A stretch of 64,000 nt of DNA from Elusimicrobiota bacterium (GCA_016194705.1 JACQAZ010000004.1:228820-292819), one strand, 5' to 3'; counted from the first letter of the stretch, positions 52,265-61,895 are shown. Numbers and translations: made by a program. The notes: a model not told the origin generated them from the sequence alone.

Positions 52265-53434
52265 ATGGCTGACGTCCGACCCTTCCGCGGCTTCCGATTC
52301 GACCCCAAGCGCGTCCCCTTGAGCCGCGTCTTGTGCCCGCCCTACGACGTCATCGACAAGGAGATGGCGGCGAAGCTCCGCCGCGGGAAGCTCAACGCCG
52401 TCCACCTTGAGCTGCCCGAAGGAGAGGGCGCGGCCAAGTACCGCAGCTCGGCCGATCTCTGGAAGCGCTGGCGGCGCGCGGGCGTTGTTGTCCAGGACGA
52501 CAAACCCTGCCTCTACGTCTGCGAGGAGCGTTTCACGGTCTCGGGCAAGCCCCGCAGGCGCCTGGGCTTTCTGGCCGCGCTCGGCGTGACTCCCGCCGGC
52601 GCCAAGAGCATCACCCCGCACGAGCACACTTTGCCCAAACCGAAGGCCGATCGCCTGAAGCTTCTGAGCGCGGTCAAGGCCAATGTGAGCCCGATCTTCG
52701 GCATATTCCCCGACGGCGGCGGCGCGGTCCGCAAGGTGCTCGCCAAGACGATCAAGAGCCGGCCCGACGCCTCGGGCGTCTCGCCGGGCGGCGTGCGCTA
52801 TCGGCTTTGGGCCCTATCCGACTCACGCGCCGTCTTAACGGTTTGCCGCAGACTCGCATCGCAGCGCATACTGATCGCCGACGGCCACCACCGCTGCGAG
52901 GTCAGCCGCGCCTACTACGCGCGGCATCCAAGACCCGAGGCCGAGACCGTGCTCGCCTATCTTTGTCCCGAGGAGGACGCGGGGCTTGTCATGCTGCCGA
53001 CCCACCGCGTGGTCCAGGACGCGGTGGGCCCGCGCGTGAGGCCGTCCTGCGCGCTCAAGACCTGCCGCTCGCAGGCCGAGCTTCTCAAGAGGCTCGAGCG
53101 CTCATCGAATCCGTACGCCTTCGGCGTCTACGAGGATGGCTTCGAGATCGCCTCTCCCAAGGCCGCCGACGGCTGCAAGAGCGGCCTGGGCGTCGAGTGG
53201 CTCGCGCGGCATCTCTTCAAGGACTTGGCGCCCGACCGCATCGGCTACACGCCCGACGCGGACAAGGCCGTCCGGATGGCGCGCAAACTGGGCGGCGCGG
53301 CCGTCTTCGTCAAGCGAGCACCCGTCTCGCAGGTGCGCCGGGCGGTGGCTGCCGTCGGCCTTCTGCCCCCGAAATCGACTTACTTCTTTCCCAAGATCGC
53401 CACGGGCCTGGTCTTCAAGAGCCTGGAACGATGA
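52265..53434 (+). CDS. DUF1015 family protein
   Basis: 389 residues. The family hallmarks are present: VRPFRGFRFDPKRV at the start, CPPYDVID, the HEHTLPKPKADRLKLL segment and the conserved IADGHHRCEVSRAYY. The family is widespread and its biochemical function is not settled. No membrane segment. The GT2 gene that follows overlaps by four bases. Confidence 0.9.
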   Translation: MADVRPFRGFRFDPKRVPLSRVLCPPYDVIDKEMAAKLRRGKLNAVHLELPEGEGAAKYRSSADLWKRWRRAGVVVQDDKPCLYVCEERFTVSGKPRRRLGFLAALGVTPAGAKSITPHEHTLPKPKADRLKLLSAVKANVSPIFGIFPDGGGAVRKVLAKTIKSRPDASGVSPGGVRYRLWALSDSRAVLTVCRRLASQRILIADGHHRCEVSRAYYARHPRPEAETVLAYLCPEEDAGLVMLPTHRVVQDAVGPRVRPSCALKTCRSQAELLKRLERSSNPYAFGVYEDGFEIASPKAADGCKSGLGVEWLARHLFKDLAPDRIGYTPDADKAVRMARKLGGAAVFVKRAPVSQVRRAVAAVGLLPPKSTYFFPKIATGLVFKSLER

Positions 53435-54123
53435 AGTTTACGGTCGTCATCCCGACCTGGAACGAGGACGCGCAAATCAGCTCCGCCCTCAAGCGCCTGC
53501 GCCAGGTGTCCCAGCAGAGCCCGCTCGAGATCATCGTGGTCGACGGAGCCTCGACGGACGCCACGGCGGCCCAGGCGCGCGAATGGGCCGACCAGGTCCT
53601 GGTCCTGCCGCGCGCCAATCGCGGGGAGCAGCTCGACGCGGGAGCCCGCAAGGCGTCGGGAGACCTGGTCTTCTTCCTGCGCGCAGATTGCCAACCTCCC
53701 GACAACTGGCAGCAGGCGCTCGAGCATTTCTGGCTTTCGACCCACGCGAAAAAGGTCGCGGCCACGGCCTTCACGGTCGACTACGGTTCGGGCCTCGCCC
53801 TGCGGCTGGCCTCGCGGTGGGCCAACTCGCGGGTCTCCTGGCGGGGAGCGGCGCTGGGCGAGCACGGCCTGTGCACGACTCCCGAAATCTACCGCGAGAG
53901 CGGCGGCTACCCGCACTACGCCTGCCTCGAGGACCTCGGTTTCTCCGAGCGGCTCGCGCCCCTGGGCGGGATCGTGCTGATGCCAGAGCGCATCTGGCCC
54001 GCGGCCCGGGGAATGCGCCGCGACGGCCCCGTCAAGGACGGACTGCGGCATCTGTGGCTGAGGCTGCGCTTCAAGCTCGGGGCTTCGCCCGACGAGCTCT
54101 GGAAAGCCTACGGCGGGCTATAG
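53431..54123 (+). CDS. GT2 glycosyltransferase, TIGR04283-like
   Basis: 230 residues. FTVVIPTWNEDAQISSALK, IIVVDGASTDAT, ANRGEQLDAGARKASGD and FFLRADCQPP match the compact GT2 group often annotated as rSAM/selenodomain-associated transferase. It is probably soluble. The donor and acceptor are unknown. It ends six bases inside the convergent TMTC-like gene. Confidence 0.85.
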   Translation: MKFTVVIPTWNEDAQISSALKRLRQVSQQSPLEIIVVDGASTDATAAQAREWADQVLVLPRANRGEQLDAGARKASGDLVFFLRADCQPPDNWQQALEHFWLSTHAKKVAATAFTVDYGSGLALRLASRWANSRVSWRGAALGEHGLCTTPEIYRESGGYPHYACLEDLGFSERLAPLGGIVLMPERIWPAARGMRRDGPVKDGLRHLWLRLRFKLGASPDELWKAYGGL

Positions 54124-55794
54124 CCGACCGAGCTTGCGGAGCATCATGCGCGCCTGCGGCTGGCGCGCATCAAGCTCCAGCGCGCGGGTGAATTCGCGCG
54201 CCGCGTCTCCCCGGCGCTTTTCCGAGAAGTAAACCAGCCCTAAGTTGCTGTGCAGGCCGGGCTCGTCCGGCGCGAGCTTGAGCGCTTCCTGGAACTGCTC
54301 CTCGGCCGCGGCGAGCTTGTTCTGGAGTCCCAGCGCCAGGCCCAGATTGCTGCGCGCCTCCCAGTAATCGGGCTTGAGCGCGAGCGCCTTGCGGTAGGCC
54401 GCGCAGGCCTCCTCCAATCTGCCTTGCGCCGCCAAGGACCAGCCGAGATTGTCCCACGCCAGCCAATAGTCGGGTTTGAGCTCGACGGCCTTCTGGTAGC
54501 GGGCGACCGCCTGGGCGTACAGGCCGCGGCCGGCCAGGGTGTAGCCGAGGTGCTGCTGGCCCATGGCCGTGTCAGGCTCGATGGCCAGCGCGTAGCGCCA
54601 GAGCGTGACGGCGTCGTGCCAGCGCGCGGTCTGGAGGAAGGTCGCGGCCCCTAAAACGCCCAAGACCATGACGCAGAGAATCTGCGCGTTCTTGCGGCTC
54701 TCGCGCTCAAGCGCCAGGCCCGCCGCCAGCGCTCCCCCGAACAGCAGCGCGAAAGGCAGGCAGGCGAGGTAGCTGTAGCGGTCGGCGGCCAGCTGGGGCC
54801 CGAAGCGCACCAGGCCCAGCATCGGCGCGATCGTGACGGCGTAGAAGGCCGACGCGGCAAGTTCCGCCGGCCGGCGGCGCCTCAAGAGGACCGCGGCGGC
54901 GGCGGCGAGAAAGACGGCGCTCAAGCCGAAGGAAGGGCTCCAGGGATCGAACGCTTGCGGGATCTCGTAGAGCGGACGCAGATGCAGGGGCAGCAAGGTC
55001 TTGAGCGGGTAAAAGGCCAGTCCCGAGACCGCGATCGAGAACCGCTCGGAGAGCGCGTACCGCGCCAAGCCCATGGTCGCGCCGTTCTCGGCCTCGGCCA
55101 GGAGCGCGGCCGCCGCCGCCGCGCCGGCAAGACAAGCGTACGGCGCCAGGCGCCGCCAATCGACGCGTCGTCCTTGATAGAGGTCGAGGATGACCAACGC
55201 CAGCGGCAAGGTGATGCCGACTCCCTTCGAAAGCAGAGAGAGCGCGCAGCAGAGCCAGGAGAGCCCTTTCCAGCGCCGGTCTGGCTCGTCGAGCGACTTA
55301 AGATAGAGCAGCACCGCCGCGAGATAAAAGAAGCCCGACAAGACGTCGCGGCGCTCGATGGCCCAGGCGACCGACTCGACGCGCAGGGGATGGATCGCGA
55401 AGAACAGCGCCGCGGCGGCGGCCGGAGCATTTTCTCCTTTGAGCAGGCGCCGGGAGAGGAAGAAAAACAGGACGGCGTTGGCCGAGTGAAGCGCGAGATC
55501 GGTCAGGTGGAAGACCGCGGGAGCGGGCCCGAACAGGTCGAGTTCCAGGGCCAAAGAGAGCCAGCTTAGCGGGTGAAAATGGCCGCCGTGGAAGGCGGTG
55601 AGCATCCAGGCGATGTTCTTGAGCGAAAGCGGGGAGAGGTGCGCGTTCTTGACGATGAAGGCCGTGTCGTCGAAGTCGACCCAGCCGTTGGAGAGGGTCG
55701 GAAGGAACGCGAGGCAGGTCAGGACGCAGACCCCGATCGCCCAGGACCGCGGCGAGGCGGGGCTCTCTACTCGCTCAGCAGGACGGGCGCGCAT
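54118..55794 (-). CDS. TMTC-like membrane protein with four TPRs
   Basis: 558 residues. About eleven helices, with VDFDDTAFIVKN in the first loop (acidic GT-C site), FFAIHPLRVESVAWAIERRDVLSG and LAADRYSYLACLPF, then four to five TPR units with the repeated LKPDYW signature (residues 400-545). Eukaryotic relatives transfer mannose to cadherin-type proteins; in bacteria the target is unknown. It starts 28 bases inside the dus gene and is cotranscribed with it. It is closely related in plan to the gene at 9729. Confidence 0.75.
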   Translation of the reverse strand: MRARPAERVESPASPRSWAIGVCVLTCLAFLPTLSNGWVDFDDTAFIVKNAHLSPLSLKNIAWMLTAFHGGHFHPLSWLSLALELDLFGPAPAVFHLTDLALHSANAVLFFFLSRRLLKGENAPAAAAALFFAIHPLRVESVAWAIERRDVLSGFFYLAAVLLYLKSLDEPDRRWKGLSWLCCALSLLSKGVGITLPLALVILDLYQGRRVDWRRLAPYACLAGAAAAAALLAEAENGATMGLARYALSERFSIAVSGLAFYPLKTLLPLHLRPLYEIPQAFDPWSPSFGLSAVFLAAAAAVLLRRRRPAELAASAFYAVTIAPMLGLVRFGPQLAADRYSYLACLPFALLFGGALAAGLALERESRKNAQILCVMVLGVLGAATFLQTARWHDAVTLWRYALAIEPDTAMGQQHLGYTLAGRGLYAQAVARYQKAVELKPDYWLAWDNLGWSLAAQGRLEEACAAYRKALALKPDYWEARSNLGLALGLQNKLAAAEEQFQEALKLAPDEPGLHSNLGLVYFSEKRRGDAAREFTRALELDARQPQARMMLRKLGRL

Positions 55795-56789
55795 GGGGCC
55801 GGGACATCCAGGGGCAAGGCGTTGAAGTAGTCCTCGATCATCGTGCGAATCTCGCGGACATCCGTCGTGCGGCAGACGCCCGCTCGCAGGCTCTTATTGC
55901 GCGGCAGGCCGGCCGTGTACCAGACGACGATCCGCCGCAGATTCAGCGCGGCCTGGCGCTCGCCGAGCAAAGAGACCTCGAGGTCGAGATGGCGCAGCAA
56001 GGTGTCGCGCCGTTCGGCGACCGAGGGCACGAAGGCCGGCTCGGTGGAGCCCGTCATCGCGTTGTGGAGGTTGCGGTAGACCCAGGGGTTGCCCAGGCCC
56101 GCGCGGCCGATCATGATGCCGTCGCAGCCGCTGACGGTCCTGAGCCGCTTGGCGTCGTCTGGGCCCGTCACGTCGCCGTTGCCGATGACGGGGATGTTGA
56201 CCGCGGCCTTGACCTTGCCGATCGCCTCGTAGTCGGCCGCGCCCATGTACATCTGGGCCTGGGTGCGGCCGTGCACGGTGACCGCGGACAGCCCCGAGGC
56301 CTCGGCGCGCTTGGCCAGCGCGACGGCCTCGGCCCCGGAGGAGTCTTGAAAGCCTTTGCGCATCTTGACGGTGACGGGGATCCGCTTCACGGCTTTTTTG
56401 ACCGCCTTGAAGACTTCTTCGGCTTTGGCGGGGTCCTTCAAGAGGGCCGAGCCCTCGCCGTTGCCGGTCACCTTGCGCACCGGGCAGCCGAGGTTCAGGT
56501 CCAAGAGATCGAAGCCCATGTCCTCGATGATGCGGGCGGCCTCCGCCATGATGTCGGGCTCGCAGCCCAGAAGCTGGGCGCCCAAGGGCTTGTCCTCGGG
56601 AGAGCTCAGGAGCAGCTTGCGGGTCTTGGCGTTGTCGCGCACCAGGGCCTGGGCCGAGACCATCTCGAGGAAGGAGAAGGCCAGTCCCTTTTCCCGCGCG
56701 ATCAGCCGGAAGGGCAGGTCCGTGCAGGCGGCCATCGGCGACTGGATGATCGTCGAGGGGAGCTCGAGCGAGCCGATCTTCAATGTCAC
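55767..56789 (-). CDS. dusB: tRNA-dihydrouridine synthase (DusB-like)
   Basis: 340 residues from GTG 56789. An FMN barrel with QSPMAACTDLPFR at the start, the catalytic Cys102 in DLNLGCPVRKV, the VTVHGRT segment and GDVTG/GIMIGRAGLGNPW phosphate-binding loops. It reduces uridines in tRNA. The GTG is exactly six bases after TAAAAT, which fixes the start. Confidence 0.92.
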   Translation of the reverse strand: MTLKIGSLELPSTIIQSPMAACTDLPFRLIAREKGLAFSFLEMVSAQALVRDNAKTRKLLLSSPEDKPLGAQLLGCEPDIMAEAARIIEDMGFDLLDLNLGCPVRKVTGNGEGSALLKDPAKAEEVFKAVKKAVKRIPVTVKMRKGFQDSSGAEAVALAKRAEASGLSAVTVHGRTQAQMYMGAADYEAIGKVKAAVNIPVIGNGDVTGPDDAKRLRTVSGCDGIMIGRAGLGNPWVYRNLHNAMTGSTEPAFVPSVAERRDTLLRHLDLEVSLLGERQAALNLRRIVVWYTAGLPRNKSLRAGVCRTTDVREIRTMIEDYFNALPLDVPAPCAPVLLSE

Positions 56790-56795
56790 GAGGAG

Positions 56796-56801
56796 ATTTT
56801 A
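56796..56801 (-). promoter_or_regulatory. Leaderless promoter of dus
   Basis: TAAAAT on the minus strand (extended by TG two bases upstream), six bases, then GTG 56789. Confidence 0.65.
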
Positions 56802-56827
56802 CCAACTTTTCCCGACGAGGGGCGGGC

Positions 56828-59800
56828 TCAATAATCGATGATCGCGTCGGGGGCCCGGCCCTTGGGGTTGCCCTGGGCCAGGTCGTCGCGGAGGTCTTTG
56901 GCCCCGTGGCGGAAATCGATGGAGATCTCGAAATACTTCTTCATAACGTAGGTCGCCGAGGTCGCGCAGGCCAGCGACTGGGTGCAATAGCCCTCGCCCT
57001 TCTTCGCGACCGGATAGAGGAAGCCGTCCGAGGTCTTGAGGAACGCCTCTCCGTTCTGCTCGACGATCTCGGCGTGGACCGGCTTGTTGTTGGCGAACAT
57101 GATGAAGGGGCTGCGGAACTTGAGCGTCCCGTCCTTCTTGCGGACGATGTCGAGCAGCGGGGACTCGGCGTCGAAGGGCGGGACGTTGTTGGCTCCCGAA
57201 TTACGGTAAAGCTTCTCGAGCTCGCCCTGGATCTCCTCGATGCGCGCCGAGTCGACGGCGTAGACGAAGCCCGTCTTGCCCTTTCCCACGCGGGCCGGAT
57301 TGAAGTCCCGCAGCTTGGCGTCCTCGACGTAATCGAGGCTGTAGAGCCGCCGCCCGACGCGGAGGTTGATGTGGCCGTAGGGCAGGGCGCTCATGTAGAT
57401 CACTTCCAAAGTCGAATCCACGAACTTCTGGTAGGATTGGGAGCGGGCGTCGAGTCCCTTGACCATCCTGTAGCGCGTGTACTTGCGTCCGTCGGGGAAG
57501 GTCTTGCCCTCGAAGGGAAGCTCATCGAGGATCCGCGAGCCGCTCGGCACGACCGCCACCGAGCGCACGAACGGCCACTGAGGGAGTTTCGGCGGCCCGC
57601 GAGAGCTCGTCGCGCCCAAAGTCCGGCGGCGGAACGCGGCAAGGCGGTCCGAGAGCATGGTCTCGTAGCCCCAGCGGGCGGCCGCGATCTGCAGGGCGCC
57701 CAAGGCCGCGTCGTCGACGTCTTTTTTCTTATAGTCGTCGACGACGACGGCAGCCGCGAGCATGAAGGAGCGCGCGGCGGCCTCGATCCGGGCGCGGACC
57801 TCGGAGCGCTCGGGCTCGCCCAGGCCCTCGACGACGGGATGGTTCTTCCAGTCGCGCAGGGGGAAGAAGAAGCGCTCGGGAGTGCGCGCGCCGCCTTTGA
57901 CGATATTCGGATATTTATTGTCGATGTAGTTGCCGACGCGGCCGAAGAACTTCTTCCAGGCCCGTTTATCGAGTTTGAGGCCGAGCTCGCGGGCGCGCTC
58001 GGACGGGAGATCGCCGGCGATGAGCTTCATTGCGCCGAAGGGCTTGAAAGCGGTCAGGTCGCCGGACTGCTGCATGTGCGCCGAGAAATCGTCCATGGCC
58101 GCGAGCAGCTCGGCCGAGCGCTTGTGGAATTGCCGGAATTCGTGGCCCTTGGCGCCGTCGGGGTAGATGTCGTCGCGAAACACGGGGGCGTAGGTGATGC
58201 GGGAATTGCCGGGATTGCCGATGGATTTTCCCTTGATCGCGCGGACCTCGAAGCGCATGAAGACCTTGCGGTCGTCCTCGCCGAGCGGCCCAAGCGAATG
58301 GTGGGAGAGATTCTTGCCCGGCGTCACGGTCGCATCGACCAAGAACCTCCGGTAGTTTTTCTCGAGAGTCTTGAGCTGGGCCGCGTCCGCCTCGAAAACG
58401 ACCCAGCCCGCGACCCCCTCGACGCGGTCGTAGTTCTTGTAGGCGACGTGGCCTTGCAGGGAGGACGGGCCGTAGCGATCGTTGATGTAGCCGATGAAAT
58501 CCTTGAGCTTGTCGAAGGAGTCGAAGACGAAGCCGTTCATCTCGCAGTTGCCGTCGCCTTCCGAGAGCAGGCTGACGGGCAGCTCCTTGGGCGCAGACGA
58601 GAGGCGCTTGAGGAAGCGGTCTCCTTTGCGGTGGGGCTGGTCTTCCTCTTCCCGTGCGATGCGAATGCGCTCCTCACTTGAGAGCTCGAGCCATTCCTCC
58701 TCCGACTTGAAGTACACGCGGTAATCCATCACGAGGTTCGGGTTCTCGCGGACGTTCATTTCGGACTCGAGGCCGAAGGAGAGCGGCTTGTCCTGGTCGT
58801 AGGCCACTCCCCTCGCGGGCGACGGGGGCAAGGTCAGGTCAAGGACGCTCCCCGCCTGAGAGGCTTCGCGGGCGCGCGCGAGCAGCAGCGCGTTGGCCGG
58901 GTTCTTGACCGTCACGTAGACGCTGCCCTGCGGATCCTCGAACTTGAGGCGGTACCCTTCGGCGGTCTTTGAAAGACCGTATTTCGAGGCCAGCACGGAA
59001 AATTCGACGGCTTCTTCGACGGTGGGGAACTCGATCTTCTCGTCCTTGCCCTTGGCTTGCTCCTTGACCGCGACGGTCCGCGGCGACTCGAAGGGAGGGC
59101 CGCGCAGATAGGGGTTCTTGAGCAGGGCCAGGTCGGGCAGCTCGGCCGTCAGCGCGGACTGGAGCGCTCCGCCGCCGGTCAGCTCTGAGGTCGCCAAGTC
59201 GTCGTAGGCAAAAAGCGCGTGAGGGGTCGATTTGATCCAGGACTTGAGACGTTCGATCTTCCGGGCGGGCGGGTCGTTCGAGATCCTGATCTCGTGGTAG
59301 GCGAGGACTTCCTTGAAGACGTCCTCGTCGCCCGCAAGGCCCAGGCCTTCGCGCAGCGAAGAGGCCAAGGAGCCGGGTTCGGTGATGTCGTAGAAATCCT
59401 CGCTCATCTTGCGGCTGGCTCCGGAGAGGTTCGCGCGCTCGGAGGGGCCCAGATTCGCGAGCCAGCGCGCGAGCTCGACGCGGGAGGGCTCGCTCAAGCG
59501 GCGAGCCCCGTTGAGCCCGAACTTCTTGAGGTACCGCGCCGAGCGCATCGTAAAAAGGATTCCGTCTAGATGGTCGAGCTCGTGCTGGACGATCACGGCC
59601 TGGAAGCGCGACAGGGTCAGGCTCTGGGCGCGTCCGAGACGGTCGACGTAGTCGACCTTGATCCTGCCTGGGCGCGGAACGAAGGCGCATTCGCCCGGCA
59701 TCGAGAGGCAGCCCTCCATGTGGTAGCTCGCCTTGGAATCGAGCACGGTGAGCCTCGGGTTGATGAGGATGAGCGGCTCGCCGCGGAAGCGCACGACGGC

Positions 59801-60820
59801 GACTCTGATCCCCTTGGCGACCTGGGGCGCGGCGAGCCCCACGCCGCCTGCGGCCTTCATCGTGAACACCATGTCGTCGAGGAAGCGCTGGAACTCGAGG
59901 TGTGGAATCTCCTCGGGTCCGACCTCGGCCGCGGGGCGGACCAGGACGGGATCGCCGTCTTTGACGACGGAGAGGCGCCGTCCCGGGTTCGGCGGTCCGA
60001 CGCGGTGCTCCTTGGGCAGGGCGGGGGGGAAAATCCCGTTCCAAATCATGTCGAAGAAGCCCAGCGTGCTGCGCAGGACCTTGCCCGGAGCCGAGACGAC
60101 CGTTCCGAGCACGCTCCTTCCTCGCGGAGCTGGGACCTTGTCCGCCGCTTGCCGCGGCGCCGAGGGGGCGGCCCTTTGCAGGCGCCAGGCGGCGGGGTCG
60201 CCGCCGCCTTGGCCGAACACGGAGGCCAGCGTCGGAGCCTGGAGAGTCTCTCCCCTCTTGCCGCTCCACGCCGCGCTCACGCGCGCGACGCGCGCGGCCA
60301 CCGCGTCCTCGAGCGCGCCCTCAGAGAGCGCCGAGAGCCGCTCGACCTTGCTGTGCCCGAAGGCGAGCGGCGCGCGCTGCTCGGCGGGCACCAGTCCCGA
60401 GACCGCCGCGAGATCGACGAACTCTCCTCCGAGCCCGCTGAGGATCGCGGCTTGAAGCGGGGCGTCGTCGGAGAGGCCTTCGGCCTGGGCCGAGAGCCTT
60501 CGCGCGTAGTCCGCCGCCGCGGCGCCGACCAAGGCGGCCTGCTGATCGGCGGTCAGATCGGGACGCAGGGCCTCGGGCGAGAGGCCGGCGCGGGCCATCA
60601 CGCGCGTGAAGCTCTCGACCTGGCTTCCGCCGCTGAGCTCGACGCCCAAGGATTTCAGGGCGGGCATCTGCGACGGATTCGGGAAGCCCGAGACGTAGCC
60701 GCGCCAGGACTGCGCCAGGGTCTCGACGCCCGCGGCCGGGGCTTGCGCCTGGACGGCGAAGAGCGGCGCGGGGCAGGCCGCAAGCCATGCGGCCAGGAGG
60801 GGTCCGAGGGTCTTGGCCAT
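56828..60820 (-). CDS. Giant exported protein with a peptide deformylase domain
   Basis: 1330 residues. A signal peptide (1-22, ending PLFAVQA) and an Ala-rich helical region to about 250 come first. Residues 280-440 are a peptide deformylase with all three motifs: GVGLAAPQ (326-333), EGCLSMPG (Cys371) and QHELDHLDG (His413, Glu414, His417). Deformylases are normally cytoplasmic enzymes of 160-200 residues. The remaining 890 residues I cannot place firmly. FGLESE (683-687) followed by NCEMNG, GHVAYKN and FMRFEVRAIKGK recalls amidoligases. GHINLRVG (His1150) followed by YCTQSLAC (Cys1279) recalls permuted papain-like enzymes. Both are tentative. Confidence 0.75.
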   Translation of the reverse strand: MAKTLGPLLAAWLAACPAPLFAVQAQAPAAGVETLAQSWRGYVSGFPNPSQMPALKSLGVELSGGSQVESFTRVMARAGLSPEALRPDLTADQQAALVGAAAADYARRLSAQAEGLSDDAPLQAAILSGLGGEFVDLAAVSGLVPAEQRAPLAFGHSKVERLSALSEGALEDAVAARVARVSAAWSGKRGETLQAPTLASVFGQGGGDPAAWRLQRAAPSAPRQAADKVPAPRGRSVLGTVVSAPGKVLRSTLGFFDMIWNGIFPPALPKEHRVGPPNPGRRLSVVKDGDPVLVRPAAEVGPEEIPHLEFQRFLDDMVFTMKAAGGVGLAAPQVAKGIRVAVVRFRGEPLILINPRLTVLDSKASYHMEGCLSMPGECAFVPRPGRIKVDYVDRLGRAQSLTLSRFQAVIVQHELDHLDGILFTMRSARYLKKFGLNGARRLSEPSRVELARWLANLGPSERANLSGASRKMSEDFYDITEPGSLASSLREGLGLAGDEDVFKEVLAYHEIRISNDPPARKIERLKSWIKSTPHALFAYDDLATSELTGGGALQSALTAELPDLALLKNPYLRGPPFESPRTVAVKEQAKGKDEKIEFPTVEEAVEFSVLASKYGLSKTAEGYRLKFEDPQGSVYVTVKNPANALLLARAREASQAGSVLDLTLPPSPARGVAYDQDKPLSFGLESEMNVRENPNLVMDYRVYFKSEEEWLELSSEERIRIAREEEDQPHRKGDRFLKRLSSAPKELPVSLLSEGDGNCEMNGFVFDSFDKLKDFIGYINDRYGPSSLQGHVAYKNYDRVEGVAGWVVFEADAAQLKTLEKNYRRFLVDATVTPGKNLSHHSLGPLGEDDRKVFMRFEVRAIKGKSIGNPGNSRITYAPVFRDDIYPDGAKGHEFRQFHKRSAELLAAMDDFSAHMQQSGDLTAFKPFGAMKLIAGDLPSERARELGLKLDKRAWKKFFGRVGNYIDNKYPNIVKGGARTPERFFFPLRDWKNHPVVEGLGEPERSEVRARIEAAARSFMLAAAVVVDDYKKKDVDDAALGALQIAAARWGYETMLSDRLAAFRRRTLGATSSRGPPKLPQWPFVRSVAVVPSGSRILDELPFEGKTFPDGRKYTRYRMVKGLDARSQSYQKFVDSTLEVIYMSALPYGHINLRVGRRLYSLDYVEDAKLRDFNPARVGKGKTGFVYAVDSARIEEIQGELEKLYRNSGANNVPPFDAESPLLDIVRKKDGTLKFRSPFIMFANNKPVHAEIVEQNGEAFLKTSDGFLYPVAKKGEGYCTQSLACATSATYVMKKYFEISIDFRHGAKDLRDDLAQGNPKGRAPDAIIDY

Positions 60821-60883
60821 TCGTTTTTAAGGATAACAGCACTCAGGGAAGCGCGCAAGAGGAGATTTTTGGGTCCAAAGAGG

Positions 60884-60889
60884 TATAAT
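60884..60889 (+). promoter_or_regulatory. Leaderless promoter of the 2-hydroxyacid dehydrogenase
   Basis: TATAAT, six bases, then ATG 60896. A weaker TATCCT (60835-60830, minus strand) lies nine bases before the divergent giant gene. Confidence 0.7.
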
Positions 60890-60895
60890 CGGCCC

Positions 60896-61894
60896 ATGAG
60901 CCGTCCGAAAATACTCGTCACGCGCAGCATACCGGACGAGGCGAAAGCGGTCCTGACGCCGCATTTCGAGATCGACCAGTACGACAAGCACACCGCCATC
61001 CCGCGGCCCCTCCTGCTCAAGAAGATCAAGGACAAGGACGGCCTCTTGTGCATTCTGACTGAAAAGATCGATGAGGAGCTCCTTCATGCCGCCCCCCGGC
61101 TCAAGGCGGTCGCGACTTATTCCGTCGGCTTCGACCACATCGACGTCAAGGCCTGCGGCGCGCGCAAGGTCGCGGTCACCAACACGCCGGGCGTGCTGAC
61201 CGAGACCACCGCCGATTTCACCTGGGCTCTGCTGTTGGCGTGCGCGCGGCGGGTGCCCGAGGGCGACAAGTTCATGCGCGCAGGTTCGTACAAGGCCTGG
61301 GATCCGATGATGCTGCTGGGCACCGACGTGCACGGCAAGACCCTCGGGATCGTCGGCTTCGGACGCATCGGGCAGGCGGTCGCGCGGCGCGCGGCGGGCT
61401 TCGGCATGAAGATCGTCTACTTCGACACCCAGCGCATCTTCCCCGAGGTCGAGAAGCAGTTCGACGTGCAGTTCCGCGAGCTCAACGACTTGCTGCGCGA
61501 AGCCGATTTCGTCACCTTGCACTGCGTCCTCGACGCGGCGACGCATCATCTCATCGATGAGAAGGCCTTCGCACTCATGAAGCGCACGGCCTATCTGGTC
61601 AACGCGGCGCGCGGACCGATCGTCGATGAAAAGGCTCTCGTCAAGGCGCTCAAGACCGGGCGCATACGCGCAGCGGCGCTAGACGTCTACGAGCTCGAGC
61701 CCAAGACGGCGCCGGGACTCCTCAGCCTTCCTAATATCGTCCTGGCGCCGCACCTGGCCAGCGCGTCCCTGGAGACGCGCACCAAGATGGGCGTGATGGC
61801 CGCGCAGGGGCTCGTCGACGTGCTGGCTTTGAAGAAGATGCCGGCCCATCCGGTCAACGCCGAGGTCTGCCAGTCGGTGCTGGCGGCCGCATGA
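60896..61894 (+). CDS. D-2-hydroxyacid dehydrogenase, glyoxylate/hydroxypyruvate reductase-like
   Basis: 332 residues. ATYSVGFDHIDVKAC, the NAD loop GIVGFGRIGQAVARRA, VNAARGPIVDEKAL (catalytic Arg region) and APHLASAS (catalytic His) define the family. Sequence style is closest to GyaR/GhrB-type reductases acting on glyoxylate or hydroxypyruvate. D-lactate or phosphoglycerate dehydrogenase activity is less likely, as there is no ACT domain. A DJ-1 gene follows after one base. Confidence 0.88.
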   Translation: MSRPKILVTRSIPDEAKAVLTPHFEIDQYDKHTAIPRPLLLKKIKDKDGLLCILTEKIDEELLHAAPRLKAVATYSVGFDHIDVKACGARKVAVTNTPGVLTETTADFTWALLLACARRVPEGDKFMRAGSYKAWDPMMLLGTDVHGKTLGIVGFGRIGQAVARRAAGFGMKIVYFDTQRIFPEVEKQFDVQFRELNDLLREADFVTLHCVLDAATHHLIDEKAFALMKRTAYLVNAARGPIVDEKALVKALKTGRIRAAALDVYELEPKTAPGLLSLPNIVLAPHLASASLETRTKMGVMAAQGLVDVLALKKMPAHPVNAEVCQSVLAAA

Positions 61895-61895
61895 C

